From Bacillota bacterium (lineage in GTDB: Bacteria > Bacillota > Clostridia > Oscillospirales > Ruminococcaceae): a DNA stretch of 40,005 nt. Shown here one piece after another: positions 1 to 7,886 of this stretch (the first letter of the stretch is position 1; each line of letters begins with the position of its first letter). The stretch spans positions 1-40,005 of the forward strand of contig JAEZVA010000027.1 of NCBI GenBank assembly GCA_023443315.1, read 5' to 3'. The notes under the pieces are model-generated. The model did no database searches, was not told the DNA's origin, and saw nothing but the letters and a program-made list of their open reading frames with translations. The position numbers and the translations under genes are program-made.

Positions 1-808
1 CATTTTACGTTTCTCGAGTTTCATAGACATAATAAACATAATCCAGTGCCCATCCCCCTTATCTTGATACCGTGGTTTTTTGACGGTTTGTACTAGATTA
101 TATGACCCGACAACCCGTTCAAGAACATCACATGTCAATTCCTACACGTCGTCACAGCGAGAAGACCTGTTCGTTCTTTTGCAACCTGGCGTAAGCCTCT
201 ATGGACAAGGCAACCTATTGGTTTTTGTATTATTGTTACAATATAGATGTACGCCCCCAATTCGACTACACAATTAGCAAAGACGGTGCGCAATCCATAG
301 CTGTCTGTGCAAATAGCACGGTTGCCGGGCGGCAAAACGGTCAGTGAAAACCATGCATCTGCATCTTCTAATCAATCCAGTTGTTTAATTTAATAGTATC
401 TTTCAACATTTTTTATAAATAGTGTTGAATTTCCTGATTTATTGTGTTATCATAACTGTGTTGTCCATTATAATGATTACTACTACTTCATCCTTTTCCC
501 ATGCTATGTATGTCTCTATCCCCGAAAAACCCCGGTCTTTTTAAGACCGGGGTTTTTCATTTCGTTATTTTACTGGCTGTGTATGCAACATTTATATGTA
601 AATATTTTGAAAACTTGATGCTAAACTGCTTAATTTGTAGTTGCTTTTTACTCGCCATTATTATATTATTGAGTTTAGCGGCGCACAGGGTCACTTTGCC
701 GGTTAATTAATTGCAATTGTGGTAAAAGTTTTTCCTTGCCGCAGTAATTTAAGGTGTTTATGACACTTACTATGTTAGTAGATTTATTTAATGGAGGTAT
801 ATCAAAAT
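1..808. other. Intergenic region, no supported gene
   Basis: This stretch before the first sortase holds only short open frames without a ribosome binding site or a recognisable motif. The one clear element is the perfect hairpin at 525-557. It is AT-rich between about 360 and 790. The gene that the hairpin terminates may lie to the left of the window or may have decayed. I see no tRNA, rRNA or transposase. Confidence 0.5.
525..557. terminator. Perfect bidirectional intrinsic terminator hairpin
   Basis: A 15-bp perfect stem (arms 525-539 and 543-557) has a GC core, a 3-nt loop, an A-run at the left and a T-run at the right. It would work in both directions. No gene directly upstream in the window is recognisable. 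Confidence 0.75.
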
Positions 809-1768
809 ATGATGATTAAAAAGTATGGCAAGCACGTAGTGGCGCTTTTGCTTTGCGCCATGATGCTGCTTTCTCTCGCTGCCTGCGGCGGCAACGACCC
901 TGTGGAGGAGGAGCCGGACGTTTCTTCTTCCTCTCAACCGCTACCCTCGTCCTCACAGGCTGAACCTCAAAAAACCAGTGACGAAGTTATTAAAAAACTT
1001 GATACGGCTAAGACTACCAACCCCGAGACGGTATCTTGGCTCTCGATTCCCAATACCAACATCGACTACCCTGTCCTGCAGTCCTTAGAAGATAACTTTA
1101 AGTATGAGACCAAGGACATCGATGGACAAAAGAGCACGCTTGACCCCGCCAAAATGGACAAGGCGGTTGCCTCACTGCTGGGCGGTGCCAAGGCGTATGT
1201 CGGTGCCATCTACTACGACGCAAAGGTAAACGCTCCCAACAACAGCGAGGTATCCCGTAACATGCTTTTGTACGGTCATAACTGGACCAACATTGTAGAA
1301 CCGTTCCGCATCGGAAACGATAAGGATTATGATGTGATGTTTGCACAGCTAAAGTCCTACACCGATGAGAACTTTGCAAAACAAAACCCCTACATCTACC
1401 TGACCACTGGCGACAAAACCAAGGTTTACAAGGTGTTCAGCGTTGTGTATTTCAACGCCTTCTGCTCCAACTACATTGCCCCAAACCCCGATGACGATAT
1501 GTATAAAAAGCTGCTTGATGATGCCCAGGCACGCACGCTGTATAAGTACGACACTGCAGTGAGCACCGACGATAACATCATCACCTTAATTACCTGCTCG
1601 CGCAAGTATCCCAAAAGCGTAACGCAGGGCGACGGCTTTAACATTCAGCGTTTTGCCGTGATTGCACGTGAGCTGCGCGACGGTGAGACCGATAAGGATG
1701 CCGTAAAGGTAACCAAAAACACCGGCAACCTCGACCCCAAATGGACTATGAAGACCCACAAGCTGTAA
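809..1768 (+). CDS. srtB: Class B sortase, predicted lipoprotein (first of three)
   Basis: Sortases are membrane-tethered cysteine transpeptidases that cut a C-terminal sorting motif and attach surface proteins to peptidoglycan. This 319-residue protein shows the family pattern: WLSIPNTNIDYPV near the domain start, His157 in YGHN, Cys263 in TLITCS, and Arg281 in QRFAVIA. The N-terminus is a lipoprotein signal with the lipobox LAAC (Cys26), followed by a Ser/Pro/Glu-rich linker of about 40 residues. Lipid anchoring is unusual, since typical SrtB uses an N-terminal transmembrane segment. The ATG at 791 lies inside the GGAGGT ribosome site (793-798), so the ATG at 809 is chosen. A terminator follows at once. 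Two further sortase paralogues lie downstream, and a possible substrate is encoded at 9267-10304. Family assignment is firm; the substrate is inferred. Confidence 0.9.
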   Translation: MMIKKYGKHVVALLLCAMMLLSLAACGGNDPVEEEPDVSSSSQPLPSSSQAEPQKTSDEVIKKLDTAKTTNPETVSWLSIPNTNIDYPVLQSLEDNFKYETKDIDGQKSTLDPAKMDKAVASLLGGAKAYVGAIYYDAKVNAPNNSEVSRNMLLYGHNWTNIVEPFRIGNDKDYDVMFAQLKSYTDENFAKQNPYIYLTTGDKTKVYKVFSVVYFNAFCSNYIAPNPDDDMYKKLLDDAQARTLYKYDTAVSTDDNIITLITCSRKYPKSVTQGDGFNIQRFAVIARELRDGETDKDAVKVTKNTGNLDPKWTMKTHKL

Positions 1769-1779
1769 TTTCACCATTC

Positions 1780-1809
1780 AAAACCGTCCGCAACCGCGGA
1801 CGGTTTTTT
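1780..1809 (+). terminator. Intrinsic terminator of first sortase
   Basis: The 11-bp GC-rich stem (1781-1791 with 1796-1806) has a 4-nt loop and a T-run. It lies about 12 nt after the stop codon, so the first sortase appears to be a single-gene unit. Confidence 0.85.
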
Positions 1810-1904
1810 CTTGCGTAAAGCTGTTTTTTGCCTTTTCTACTATCGTTTGCGGTACAACCCAAGTGAACCTTAAATATTATGTGCCATTTTTTGACCCTTT
1901 TTAA

Positions 1905-1934
1905 TTGAAGATTGGTATTCTTTTATGCTATAAT
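1905..1934 (+). promoter_or_regulatory. Promoter of second sortase
   Basis: TTGAAG at 1905-1910 and a perfect TATAAT at 1929-1934 are separated by 18 bp. Transcription would begin near 1941, giving a leader of about 115 nt before the GTG start at 2055. Confidence 0.6.
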
Positions 1935-1955
1935 CTATGTGTTTGCACTGGTTAT

Positions 1956-2011
1956 CTTTGTGCGCAAAGGATTGTGCGCCATAGACAATCAATTACACAA
2001 CAATCCTTTTT
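1956..2011 (+). promoter_or_regulatory. Possible attenuator in leader of second sortase
   Basis: The arms AAAGGATTGT (1966-1975) and ACAATCCTTT (2000-2009) can form a 10-bp stem followed by more T, like a weak terminator. Two other hairpins compete for the 5' arm: GCGCA/TGCGC (1962-1966 with 1975-1979) and CTTTG/CAAAG (1956-1960 with 1965-1969). Mutually exclusive folds in a leader suggest attenuation or an RNA switch. No known riboswitch class is recognised and the sensing part is unknown. Confidence 0.3.
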
Positions 2012-2054
2012 CAAAAATAGATAAGTATAAACTACTTCCCAGGAGGAAATGACT

Positions 2055-3029
2055 GTGAATAAAACAAAACAGCTTACAACTCAATGGACCGCACCCGTGC
2101 GGCTTTGCGCGGTGCTTAGTTTCTTACTGATAGCAGGCATCCTGTGTGACAGTGCCCTGTGGGGTTCGCTGTCTGCCAAGGGCACCGGCGGGGTCTCCCT
2201 TTATAACGTCGCCGATACGCTGCCTGTTCCCGTTTTTAAGCAGAACGATTTTATCCTCTCCAAAAGCGCACGGCTTACCCTGCCTGCCCTTGAATTTGCC
2301 GAGGGCATCGCTATGACCGAAGCACAGTTAAAGGCGGAGCAGGAGCTGATAGAGGCGCGTGCAAAGGCGGCGCAGTCAGGTACGGGCGGCTCACGTACGG
2401 CGATTACCTACGGTGCCCCCGTTGTTTCGGGCAATGGACAGCAAAACCTGGCAAGCTGGAAGGCGACAAACCCCGATACCATTGGGTTTTTGCGCATCCC
2501 CGGCACCAACATCAACTACCCCGTTATGCGCGGTACCTCGTATGAGTTTAAGCAGCAAAGCGGTGCATACGGAAAAATGCCGGGCGCAATCTGGGTTCAC
2601 ACCGGTTCGTTGGCTTCTAAATCCGCCATGCAGGGCAATACGGTAATTACCGGACACAACTGGGGCAACTGTACCGGCGCGTATCCGTTTATCGGCAACG
2701 TAACCAGTGCCGGGCGCATGGATCAGCTGCTTTCCTACACCTCCCCCGCATTTGCGTCGCAAAACCCGTACATTACGCTATCCGTTCCGGGCGAGGATAT
2801 CACCCTTGCGGTAATCGCGGCGTTCTATGTTCCGAATATCTACACCGATAACGCCTGCATCTACGACGGCGACCCCGTCTCACTCGCGGCAAGTGCTAAG
2901 GCGCGCAGCCTGTTCTCCTCGGGGGTTTCGGTTTCGTCGGGTGAAAAGCTGGTGACCTTCTTCACCTGCTCTCGCTACCTGAATACCGGCGCAAAGCAGC
3001 GCTTTGTTGTGGTAACAAAGGTTTTGTAA
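2055..3029 (+). CDS. srtB: Class B sortase, membrane-anchored (second of three)
   Basis: This 324-residue sortase has a non-cleaved N-terminal membrane anchor (about residues 18-38), an extracytoplasmic spacer of about 100 residues containing a Glu/Ala/Lys-rich stretch, and a C-terminal SrtB catalytic domain. The visible catalytic residues are His201 in ITGHNWGN, Cys305 in FFTCSR and Arg316 in KQRFVVV. The GTG at 2055 lies 8 nt after a perfect AGGAGG (2041-2046), whereas the ATG at 2049 is only 2 nt from it, so GTG is preferred. The gene has its own promoter and a possible attenuator, and a hairpin follows the stop. It is clearly a paralogue of the flanking sortases but differs from them in topology. 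Confidence 0.9.
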   Translation: MNKTKQLTTQWTAPVRLCAVLSFLLIAGILCDSALWGSLSAKGTGGVSLYNVADTLPVPVFKQNDFILSKSARLTLPALEFAEGIAMTEAQLKAEQELIEARAKAAQSGTGGSRTAITYGAPVVSGNGQQNLASWKATNPDTIGFLRIPGTNINYPVMRGTSYEFKQQSGAYGKMPGAIWVHTGSLASKSAMQGNTVITGHNWGNCTGAYPFIGNVTSAGRMDQLLSYTSPAFASQNPYITLSVPGEDITLAVIAAFYVPNIYTDNACIYDGDPVSLAASAKARSLFSSGVSVSSGEKLVTFFTCSRYLNTGAKQRFVVVTKVL

Positions 3030-3043
3030 ATTCCCTTTTACCT

Positions 3044-3077
3044 AAGTTCGGCGGCTTATACGTAAGCCGCCGAACTT
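3044..3077 (+). terminator. Hairpin after second sortase
   Basis: A perfect 15-bp stem (3044-3058 with 3063-3077) with a GC core lies 15 nt after the stop codon. The T-run is poor, so termination is likely but not certain. Confidence 0.65.
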
Positions 3078-3201
3078 TATGTCCCAAAATATCTCTATCT
3101 TGTTTTGCACAAAAACCCCAGTTTGCGTGCACTGTATGTTTGATGGGAATTTTGCTAAAAACAACTGTTAATATTTTATCGGTTATTTTGCGCACATGGT
3201 A

Positions 3202-3210
3202 TGGTATAAT
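3202..3210 (+). promoter_or_regulatory. Extended -10 promoter of third sortase
   Basis: TGGTATAAT is a perfect -10 hexamer (3205-3210) with the upstream TGn extension. No convincing -35 is seen, as is common for extended -10 promoters. Confidence 0.5.
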
Positions 3211-3348
3211 AAGCAAGCTTACTTGTTTGCCCAGTTTTTTTGACGACAGATTTACCGCGTTGGGTAAACATGTAACCCTAATTTGTTATATCTTATTATA
3301 TTGTTCCATCATTTCCACAATCAGTCTTTTGTGTCGGAGGGTCTTTTT

Positions 3349-4203
3349 ATGAATTTGCCTTTGTATAAACGGATTGTTTCTTTGTGTGCCGTGGCCTTGG
3401 CGGCCGCCGTGCTGTTTGTATCCTGTAGCCAGACAAGCCCTGTTGTGCCCTCTCAGGATGAGAGCTCCACACCAATATCCTCTGCGCCTGTTGAGTCAAA
3501 CACCGAGGACGCGCCATACGGTGAGCCGATTACCCCCAGCGCCGAGCTGGCCGAGAAGCTATCGCGCACCTTTAAGGCGGGAGACTCCAAGGGCTGGCTG
3601 ACCATACCGGGCACCACCATCGACGACCCGATCTTGTATAACCCGGAAGATAACAGCTATGTGGACAAGCGTACAAACTATGACAACAAGTATGACTATT
3701 CCGGCATTTTGTTTGCCGATTTTCGCAATACGCTGGCGGACCGCACCCGTCTGTCGCGCAATACTGTAATCTACGGACATAACATCGAAACAGGCGGCAG
3801 CAACGACGGCAAGCGCTTTTCCCAGCTGCTAAAGTATGAGGACCTGGAGTTTGCAAAGGAGCACCAGTTTATTTCGTTCTCCACCAAAGAGGATGAGATG
3901 CTATGGCAGATATTTGCCGTGTTTACCACCGACGTTGATTTTTACTACATCGAGCCCGACCCAAGCGACGAGGGCTTTATGTACATCATATCCGAGGCGA
4001 GTGTGCGCAGCGAGTATCACTTTGACGTAGACATTACCCCCGAGGACAAAATTCTGACGCTTTCCACCTGCACCTATAAGTACGGTCGGTTTAACAACGA
4101 CCAGCGGTTTGTGGTCATGGCAAAGCTTGTGTCCGGTACCGAGGGCACGCCGGCGGAGGTCTATAAGAACGAGAGTGTCAAGATACCCACTTTTGGAAAG
4201 TAG
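3349..4203 (+). CDS. srtB: Class B sortase, probable lipoprotein (third of three)
   Basis: This 284-residue sortase carries His144 in IYGHN, Cys241 in LSTCTY and Arg253 in QRFVVMAK, so the SrtB catalytic set is complete. The signal region ends in LFVSC (Cys26), a lipobox with Phe in place of the usual Leu at -3, followed by a Ser/Pro-rich linker. Like the first sortase it is probably lipid-anchored on the outer face of the membrane. The start is the ATG at 3349, 8 nt after GGAGG; an in-frame upstream ATG at 3283 has no ribosome site. It has its own extended -10 promoter and terminator. The shared WLxIPxTxID and TC motifs suggest that the three genes arose by duplication and then diverged. Confidence 0.88.
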   Translation: MNLPLYKRIVSLCAVALAAAVLFVSCSQTSPVVPSQDESSTPISSAPVESNTEDAPYGEPITPSAELAEKLSRTFKAGDSKGWLTIPGTTIDDPILYNPEDNSYVDKRTNYDNKYDYSGILFADFRNTLADRTRLSRNTVIYGHNIETGGSNDGKRFSQLLKYEDLEFAKEHQFISFSTKEDEMLWQIFAVFTTDVDFYYIEPDPSDEGFMYIISEASVRSEYHFDVDITPEDKILTLSTCTYKYGRFNNDQRFVVMAKLVSGTEGTPAEVYKNESVKIPTFGK

Positions 4204-4216
4204 AGCGGAAAATAGC

Positions 4217-4248
4217 AAAGAGGCGGTCGTTACGGCTGCCTCTTTTTA
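4217..4248 (+). terminator. Terminator of third sortase
   Basis: The arms AAAGAGGC (4217-4224) and GCCTCTTT (4238-4245) form a stem that runs into a T-run, 14 nt after the stop codon. Confidence 0.75.
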
Positions 4249-4264
4249 TAAAGCATACGCTCAA

Positions 4265-4298
4265 AAGGGGGGATGACCGAGCTCGGTCATCCCCCCTT
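4265..4298 (-). terminator. Perfect 34-bp palindromic terminator of pyrG
   Basis: The whole of 4265-4298 is a perfect palindrome centred on GAGCTC. On the minus strand it ends in a T-run (the A-run at 4265-4268 of the plus strand), just after the pyrG stop. With 4217-4248 it separates two convergent units. Confidence 0.8.
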
Positions 4299-4303
4299 AA
4301 CTA

Positions 4304-5914
4304 TTACTCTTTCTCTTTGTTTGCTATCGACGCGCGCACAAAGTCCTGAAACAGCGGCTGCGGGCGGTTGGGTCTGGATTTAAACTCGGGGTGGAACTGA
4401 ACGCCCACAAACCAAGGATGCTCCGGCAGCTCGACAATCTCCACCAGCTTTTCGTTGGGGGAAATCCCCGCAAGCAGCATTCCGCTTTGAATAAACGCGT
4501 CGCGGTAGGCGTTGTTAAACTCGTAACGGTGGCGGTGGCGCTCATAGATCAGCTCGTCCTTATACAGCTCGCGGGAACGACCGCCCGCAGCGAGCTTGCA
4601 GGGGTACAGCCCCAGTCGCATGGTGCCGCCCTTATCCGTAATCTCCCGCTGCTCGGGCATAATGTCGATAATCGGGTTTGCGCAGCCTTCATCAAACTCG
4701 GTGGAGTTGGAATCGGGCAGCTTCAGCACGTTTCTCGCATACTCAATGGCCGCCATCTGCATACCAAGGCAGATGCCGAAGAACGGAAGTCCATTCTCTC
4801 TTGCGTAGCGAACCGCCTCAATCATGCCGTCGATACCGCGGTCGCCAAAGCCGCCGGGTACCAGTATGCCGTCGCAGCCCGCAAGCTTTTCGGCAACGTT
4901 TGAGCGGTCGATATTCTCAGACTGTATCCAGCGGATGTTTACGCTTGCCTCGTTTGCGTTGCCCGCATGGTGCAGCGACTCCGCAATGGAAAGGTACGCG
5001 TCGGGCAGCTCTACATACTTGCCCACCACACCGATATCCACCGTCTTTTTTGTGTTCTTAAACCGCCTGACCATATCGGTCCATGCGGCAAGGTCGGGCT
5101 CGTGGTTTTCGAGCTTTAAGTGGTAACAAACGGCGTTTGCAAGCCCCTGCTCCTCGAGCATGAGGGGAACCTCATACAGGGTTTCTGCCGTGTAGTTCTC
5201 GATTACGTCCTCACTGCGCACGTTGCAAAACAGCGCAATCTTGTTTCGCATGTCGTCGGGCAGGTGATGCTCGCTGCGGCACACGATGATGGTCGGCTGA
5301 ATTCCGAGCGACAAAAATTCCTTGACGCTGTGCTGGGTGGGCTTGCTTTTCAGCTCGTTGGAGCCGGAGATATACGGCACAAGCGTAACGTGAATGAACA
5401 TCGCGTTCTCTCTACCCACCTCGGTGGAAAGCTGGCGAATAGCCTCTAAGAACGGAAGGCTCTCAATGTCGCCTACCGTGCCACCAATCTCGGTGATAAC
5501 CACATCCGCACAACCGGATTTTCCCACGCGGCAGATGCGTTCCTTTATCTCGTTTGTAATATGAGGGATAACCTGTACGGTGCCGCCCAGAAAATCGCCG
5601 CGGCGCTCCTTGGTGATAACGCTCCAGTACACCTTACCCGCGGTAACGTTGGAGTTTACCGAGAGATTTTCGTCAATAAAGCGCTCATAATGTCCAAGGT
5701 CAAGATCGGTCTCAGCGCCGTCGTCGGTGACGAACACCTCGCCGTGCTGATACGGGCTCATGGTGCCCGGGTCGACGTTGATATACGGGTCAAACTTCTG
5801 AATGGTGACCCGATATCCCCTCTCCTTTAGTAGTCGTCCAAGCGACGCGGCCGTAATGCCCTTGCCCAAACCGGACACAACGCCTCCGGTTACAAAAATA
5901 TACTTGACAGCCAT
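4304..5914 (-). CDS. pyrG: CTP synthase
   Basis: CTP synthase makes CTP from UTP, ATP and glutamine in the cytoplasm, the last step of pyrimidine nucleotide synthesis. The 536-residue length is normal. The N-terminal synthetase domain begins with KYIFVTGGVVSGLGKG (P-loop) and contains DPYINVDPGTMSP and GGTVGDIES. The C-terminal class I glutamine amidotransferase domain carries the nucleophile Cys382 in FFGICLGMQ and the His/Glu pair in FHPEF. The ATG at 5914 is chosen because it gives the conserved MAVKYIFVTGG start, with a GGGGG ribosome site before it. The gene is transcribed alone from a good promoter (5976-6004) and ends at a palindromic terminator. No CTP-sensing leader was recognised. 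Confidence 0.98.
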   Translation of the reverse strand: MAVKYIFVTGGVVSGLGKGITAASLGRLLKERGYRVTIQKFDPYINVDPGTMSPYQHGEVFVTDDGAETDLDLGHYERFIDENLSVNSNVTAGKVYWSVITKERRGDFLGGTVQVIPHITNEIKERICRVGKSGCADVVITEIGGTVGDIESLPFLEAIRQLSTEVGRENAMFIHVTLVPYISGSNELKSKPTQHSVKEFLSLGIQPTIIVCRSEHHLPDDMRNKIALFCNVRSEDVIENYTAETLYEVPLMLEEQGLANAVCYHLKLENHEPDLAAWTDMVRRFKNTKKTVDIGVVGKYVELPDAYLSIAESLHHAGNANEASVNIRWIQSENIDRSNVAEKLAGCDGILVPGGFGDRGIDGMIEAVRYARENGLPFFGICLGMQMAAIEYARNVLKLPDSNSTEFDEGCANPIIDIMPEQREITDKGGTMRLGLYPCKLAAGGRSRELYKDELIYERHRHRYEFNNAYRDAFIQSGMLLAGISPNEKLVEIVELPEHPWFVGVQFHPEFKSRPNRPQPLFQDFVRASIANKEKE

Positions 5915-5975
5915 ACATATACCCCCACGAATCATCCTATGTTTTTCGTTTTTGTATTCAAATCACTAATAGCTT

Positions 5976-6004
5976 ATTTTACCCTGTTTACCCTGCAAGG
6001 TCAA
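5976..6004 (-). promoter_or_regulatory. Promoter of pyrG
   Basis: On the minus strand TTGACC (6004-5999) and TAAAAT (5981-5976) are 17 bp apart, with one mismatch each to consensus. The start would lie near 5969, giving a leader of about 55 nt. Confidence 0.65.
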
Positions 6005-6150
6005 GGCGCAAAGGCAGTTTACGTGAAATTTGGCAGTATTCACGGTTTCCTGTGACACTTACCTGACGCAAAATGTCCATCTATGCCGGGCACTGGGGTA
6101 GTATTGCGAAGACGATTGTGTTGATGCTGCATTTTATGAAAAATAAGTGA

Positions 6151-6194
6151 TATAACAACGGGGTTTCGCCACCGTGCAAAACCCCGTTGTTATA
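6151..6194 (-). terminator. Terminator overlapping kinase stop codon
   Basis: A 16-bp perfect stem (6151-6166 with 6179-6194) has a GC core. Its first arm on the minus strand contains the TAA stop of the sensor-kinase-like gene, so the end of translation and the terminator overlap. Confidence 0.65.
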
Positions 6195-7332
6195 GTATTT
6201 GTGTGGTCGAAATCTCTGAAAGCTCTACATATACCGGCGAAAACCGGTTGCGCAGGTTGAGCATTGCCGGCGATTGAAACAGATCCGGTGTATCCTGTGG
6301 CTGTACAAGGGGCAGGCGTATGGTTACGTTGGTCCCCTCGTGTTCCTTGCTGTCAATGGCAATCATGCCGCCGTGACGTAGCACCGTATTTCGCGCAAGC
6401 GTAAGCCCAAGCCCAATGTGTGACAGCGGTACGTTCCCTGTATCATACGAAAAGTGCGGATCAAACACCTTACCGATGTGCTCTGGCGAGATCCCCAAAC
6501 CCTGATCGGCGATGCTTAGAACCGCATTGCTGCCCAGATATCGTAGGGATATGGTGATGCGGTTGCCCTCACGAGTATAAATAAATGAGTTGAGCAGAAT
6601 ATTGAGAATCGCTTCGGAGAGACGGGTTTCGTCAACCATCACAAGGAAGCCCTCTGCTGTATCCTCTACATCCAACAAAAGGGGGATCCCAGTGCCACGC
6701 GTTGCCGACTCCGCCGTTGCATACAGATCCTTGAGGTAAAGGGAAAACGGAATAGGACTGGGATTGTGAGACGGGAACCCGTTGACATCCTTGAGATAAT
6801 CCGATAAATGGGCAACGGTACGCAGGATGGAATAGGAATTTTTTTGTATTGCCTTGACATAGTCAAGAGAGGCGTAGTCCTCTGCCGTTTCAAAGCGGTG
6901 ACCGATGGTGGCAAGGGCGCTGAAGATATAAAAAAGCGGCTCGCGCACGCGCTTTGAGAATGCAGCCACAAGCCTCGAGACATCCCCGTCGTCACTGGTC
7001 AAACAATCGGACGCCTGAGAGAGCTGCACGATAATATAGTGCAAGACCTGCTCGCTCATTAGGGGAGTCATGGTGCAGTTAAAACGAGAATCGCTGAAGC
7101 GGTCAATCGAGAAGGAATACACCTTATTTTGGCATAACATCTCCCTTGCAGCCTTGCGTCTTCCGTCGGACAACGCCGAAACAAACCCGTTTTGCAGCTT
7201 GTACTGGGGATAGTATCGTTCTGCGCATTTACTGAGCCATACCAGTTCAAATTGTTCGTTTAGTATGATGGTCGGGACATCAATCTGTTCATAAAGACCG
7301 ATGGCATTGTTAAACAACGCTTGTTTGTCCAT
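6190..7332 (-). CDS. Orphan histidine-kinase-like protein lacking phospho-acceptor His
   Basis: This 380-residue soluble protein has a PAS-like N-terminal region (about 1-110), a HisKA-like dimerisation helix (about 120-190) and a complete HATPase_c domain (about 230-370). The ATP-binding motifs are visible: the N box in EAILNILLNSFIYT, the G1 box in IADQGLGIS, and HIGLGLTLARN. In the H box, where kinases have FSHELRTPL, this protein reads FSKRVREPL, so the phosphorylated His is Lys127. There is no membrane segment and no response regulator nearby. It may be a pseudokinase, an ATP-dependent partner of another kinase, or a regulator using a different residue. The ATG at 7332 follows GGAG by 8 nt. 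ATPase assignment is firm; the function is open. Confidence 0.8.
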   Translation of the reverse strand: MDKQALFNNAIGLYEQIDVPTIILNEQFELVWLSKCAERYYPQYKLQNGFVSALSDGRRKAAREMLCQNKVYSFSIDRFSDSRFNCTMTPLMSEQVLHYIIVQLSQASDCLTSDDGDVSRLVAAFSKRVREPLFYIFSALATIGHRFETAEDYASLDYVKAIQKNSYSILRTVAHLSDYLKDVNGFPSHNPSPIPFSLYLKDLYATAESATRGTGIPLLLDVEDTAEGFLVMVDETRLSEAILNILLNSFIYTREGNRITISLRYLGSNAVLSIADQGLGISPEHIGKVFDPHFSYDTGNVPLSHIGLGLTLARNTVLRHGGMIAIDSKEHEGTNVTIRLPLVQPQDTPDLFQSPAMLNLRNRFSPVYVELSEISTTQIL

Positions 7333-7538
7333 ACGGTGCTCCTTCGGATAAGATTCTCGGCTTACAATCAGTATAATTAGCACGAATGATTAACAATATA
7401 TTACCATACCAAGGCATAAAAATGCTAGACTGGTATTAGAAATTAATAGAGAATATTTTTGTATTTTTAGCTAAATTTGCACATAACGTCACATTAATAA
7501 AGAGTGTGCGGGCTTAATAAATCGTTTTCACACGAATA

Positions 7539-7553
7539 GTGTAGCGACTACAC
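7539..7553. promoter_or_regulatory. Inverted repeat, possible operator upstream of gap
   Basis: GTGTAG-CGA-CTACAC is a perfect 6+3+6 inverted repeat about 50 bp upstream of the gap -35. It could bind a dimeric regulator. No protein is assigned. Confidence 0.25.
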
Positions 7554-7603
7554 GAAAGGGTATGAAATCGGGGGCAAAAATTTAAGTTAAATTTGTGTCA
7601 AAG

Positions 7604-7633
7604 TTCTTGTATGTTTTGCAGTTTTGGTATACA
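7604..7633 (+). promoter_or_regulatory. Possible promoter of gap
   Basis: TTCTTG (7604-7609) is a weak -35 and TATACA (7628-7633) a good -10, 18 bp apart. The resulting leader is about 245 nt, long for a glycolytic gene. Confidence 0.4.
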
Positions 7634-7886
7634 ATATTAGCTGGATGGATAGGCGGTGAACCCCTGTAGCTGTACAATTTTTTGGCACAGCGAAGGATTA
7701 TGCAAACCGGTGCTTCGGCTCGGCTACTACCGCTGACTCCATACGGCGGCGTACTTGTTTATTCTGTGCGCAGCCCTGTTCTTAACGCGCGTCAACCTCT
7801 ATTATAGTTTGATCTTTGCGGGTAGGGGGACGCTTATTCCTTACAATCTAGGCCGGCGCAAAGCGGCAGAATGGAGCTTGAAAACT

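Larger units (their letters stand above)
3030..3348 (+). other. Intergenic region with promoter of third sortase
   Basis: This 319-bp gap holds the hairpin at 3044-3077, an extended -10 promoter at 3202-3210 and the ribosome site at 3336-3340. I see nothing else in it. The leader of the third sortase would be about 130 nt. Confidence 0.5.
7333..7886. other. Divergent intergenic region before gap
   Basis: This 554-bp region separates the kinase-like gene (minus) from gap (plus). It contains an inverted repeat GTGTAG-CGA-CTACAC at 7539-7553, a possible operator, and the gap promoter at 7604-7633. After that comes a GC-richer leader of roughly 245 nt with no clear ribosome-bound open frame. I checked it for SRP RNA, 6S RNA and common riboswitch signatures and found no match. 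Confidence 0.45.

Noticed and set aside
80..335. Overlapping short open frames on both strands at the left end
   Set aside because: No ribosome site, no motif, and no match to transposases that I could recognise; treated as non-coding.
791..808. Upstream ATG start of the first sortase
   Set aside because: The ATG at 791 overlaps the GGAGGT ribosome site itself; the lipoprotein signal fits the start at 809.
7640..7760. Possible SRP RNA or 6S RNA in the gap leader
   Set aside because: A few words resemble SRP RNA, but the diagnostic GTCCGGAAGGAAGCAGC-like core is missing, and no closing 6S-type stem is visible.
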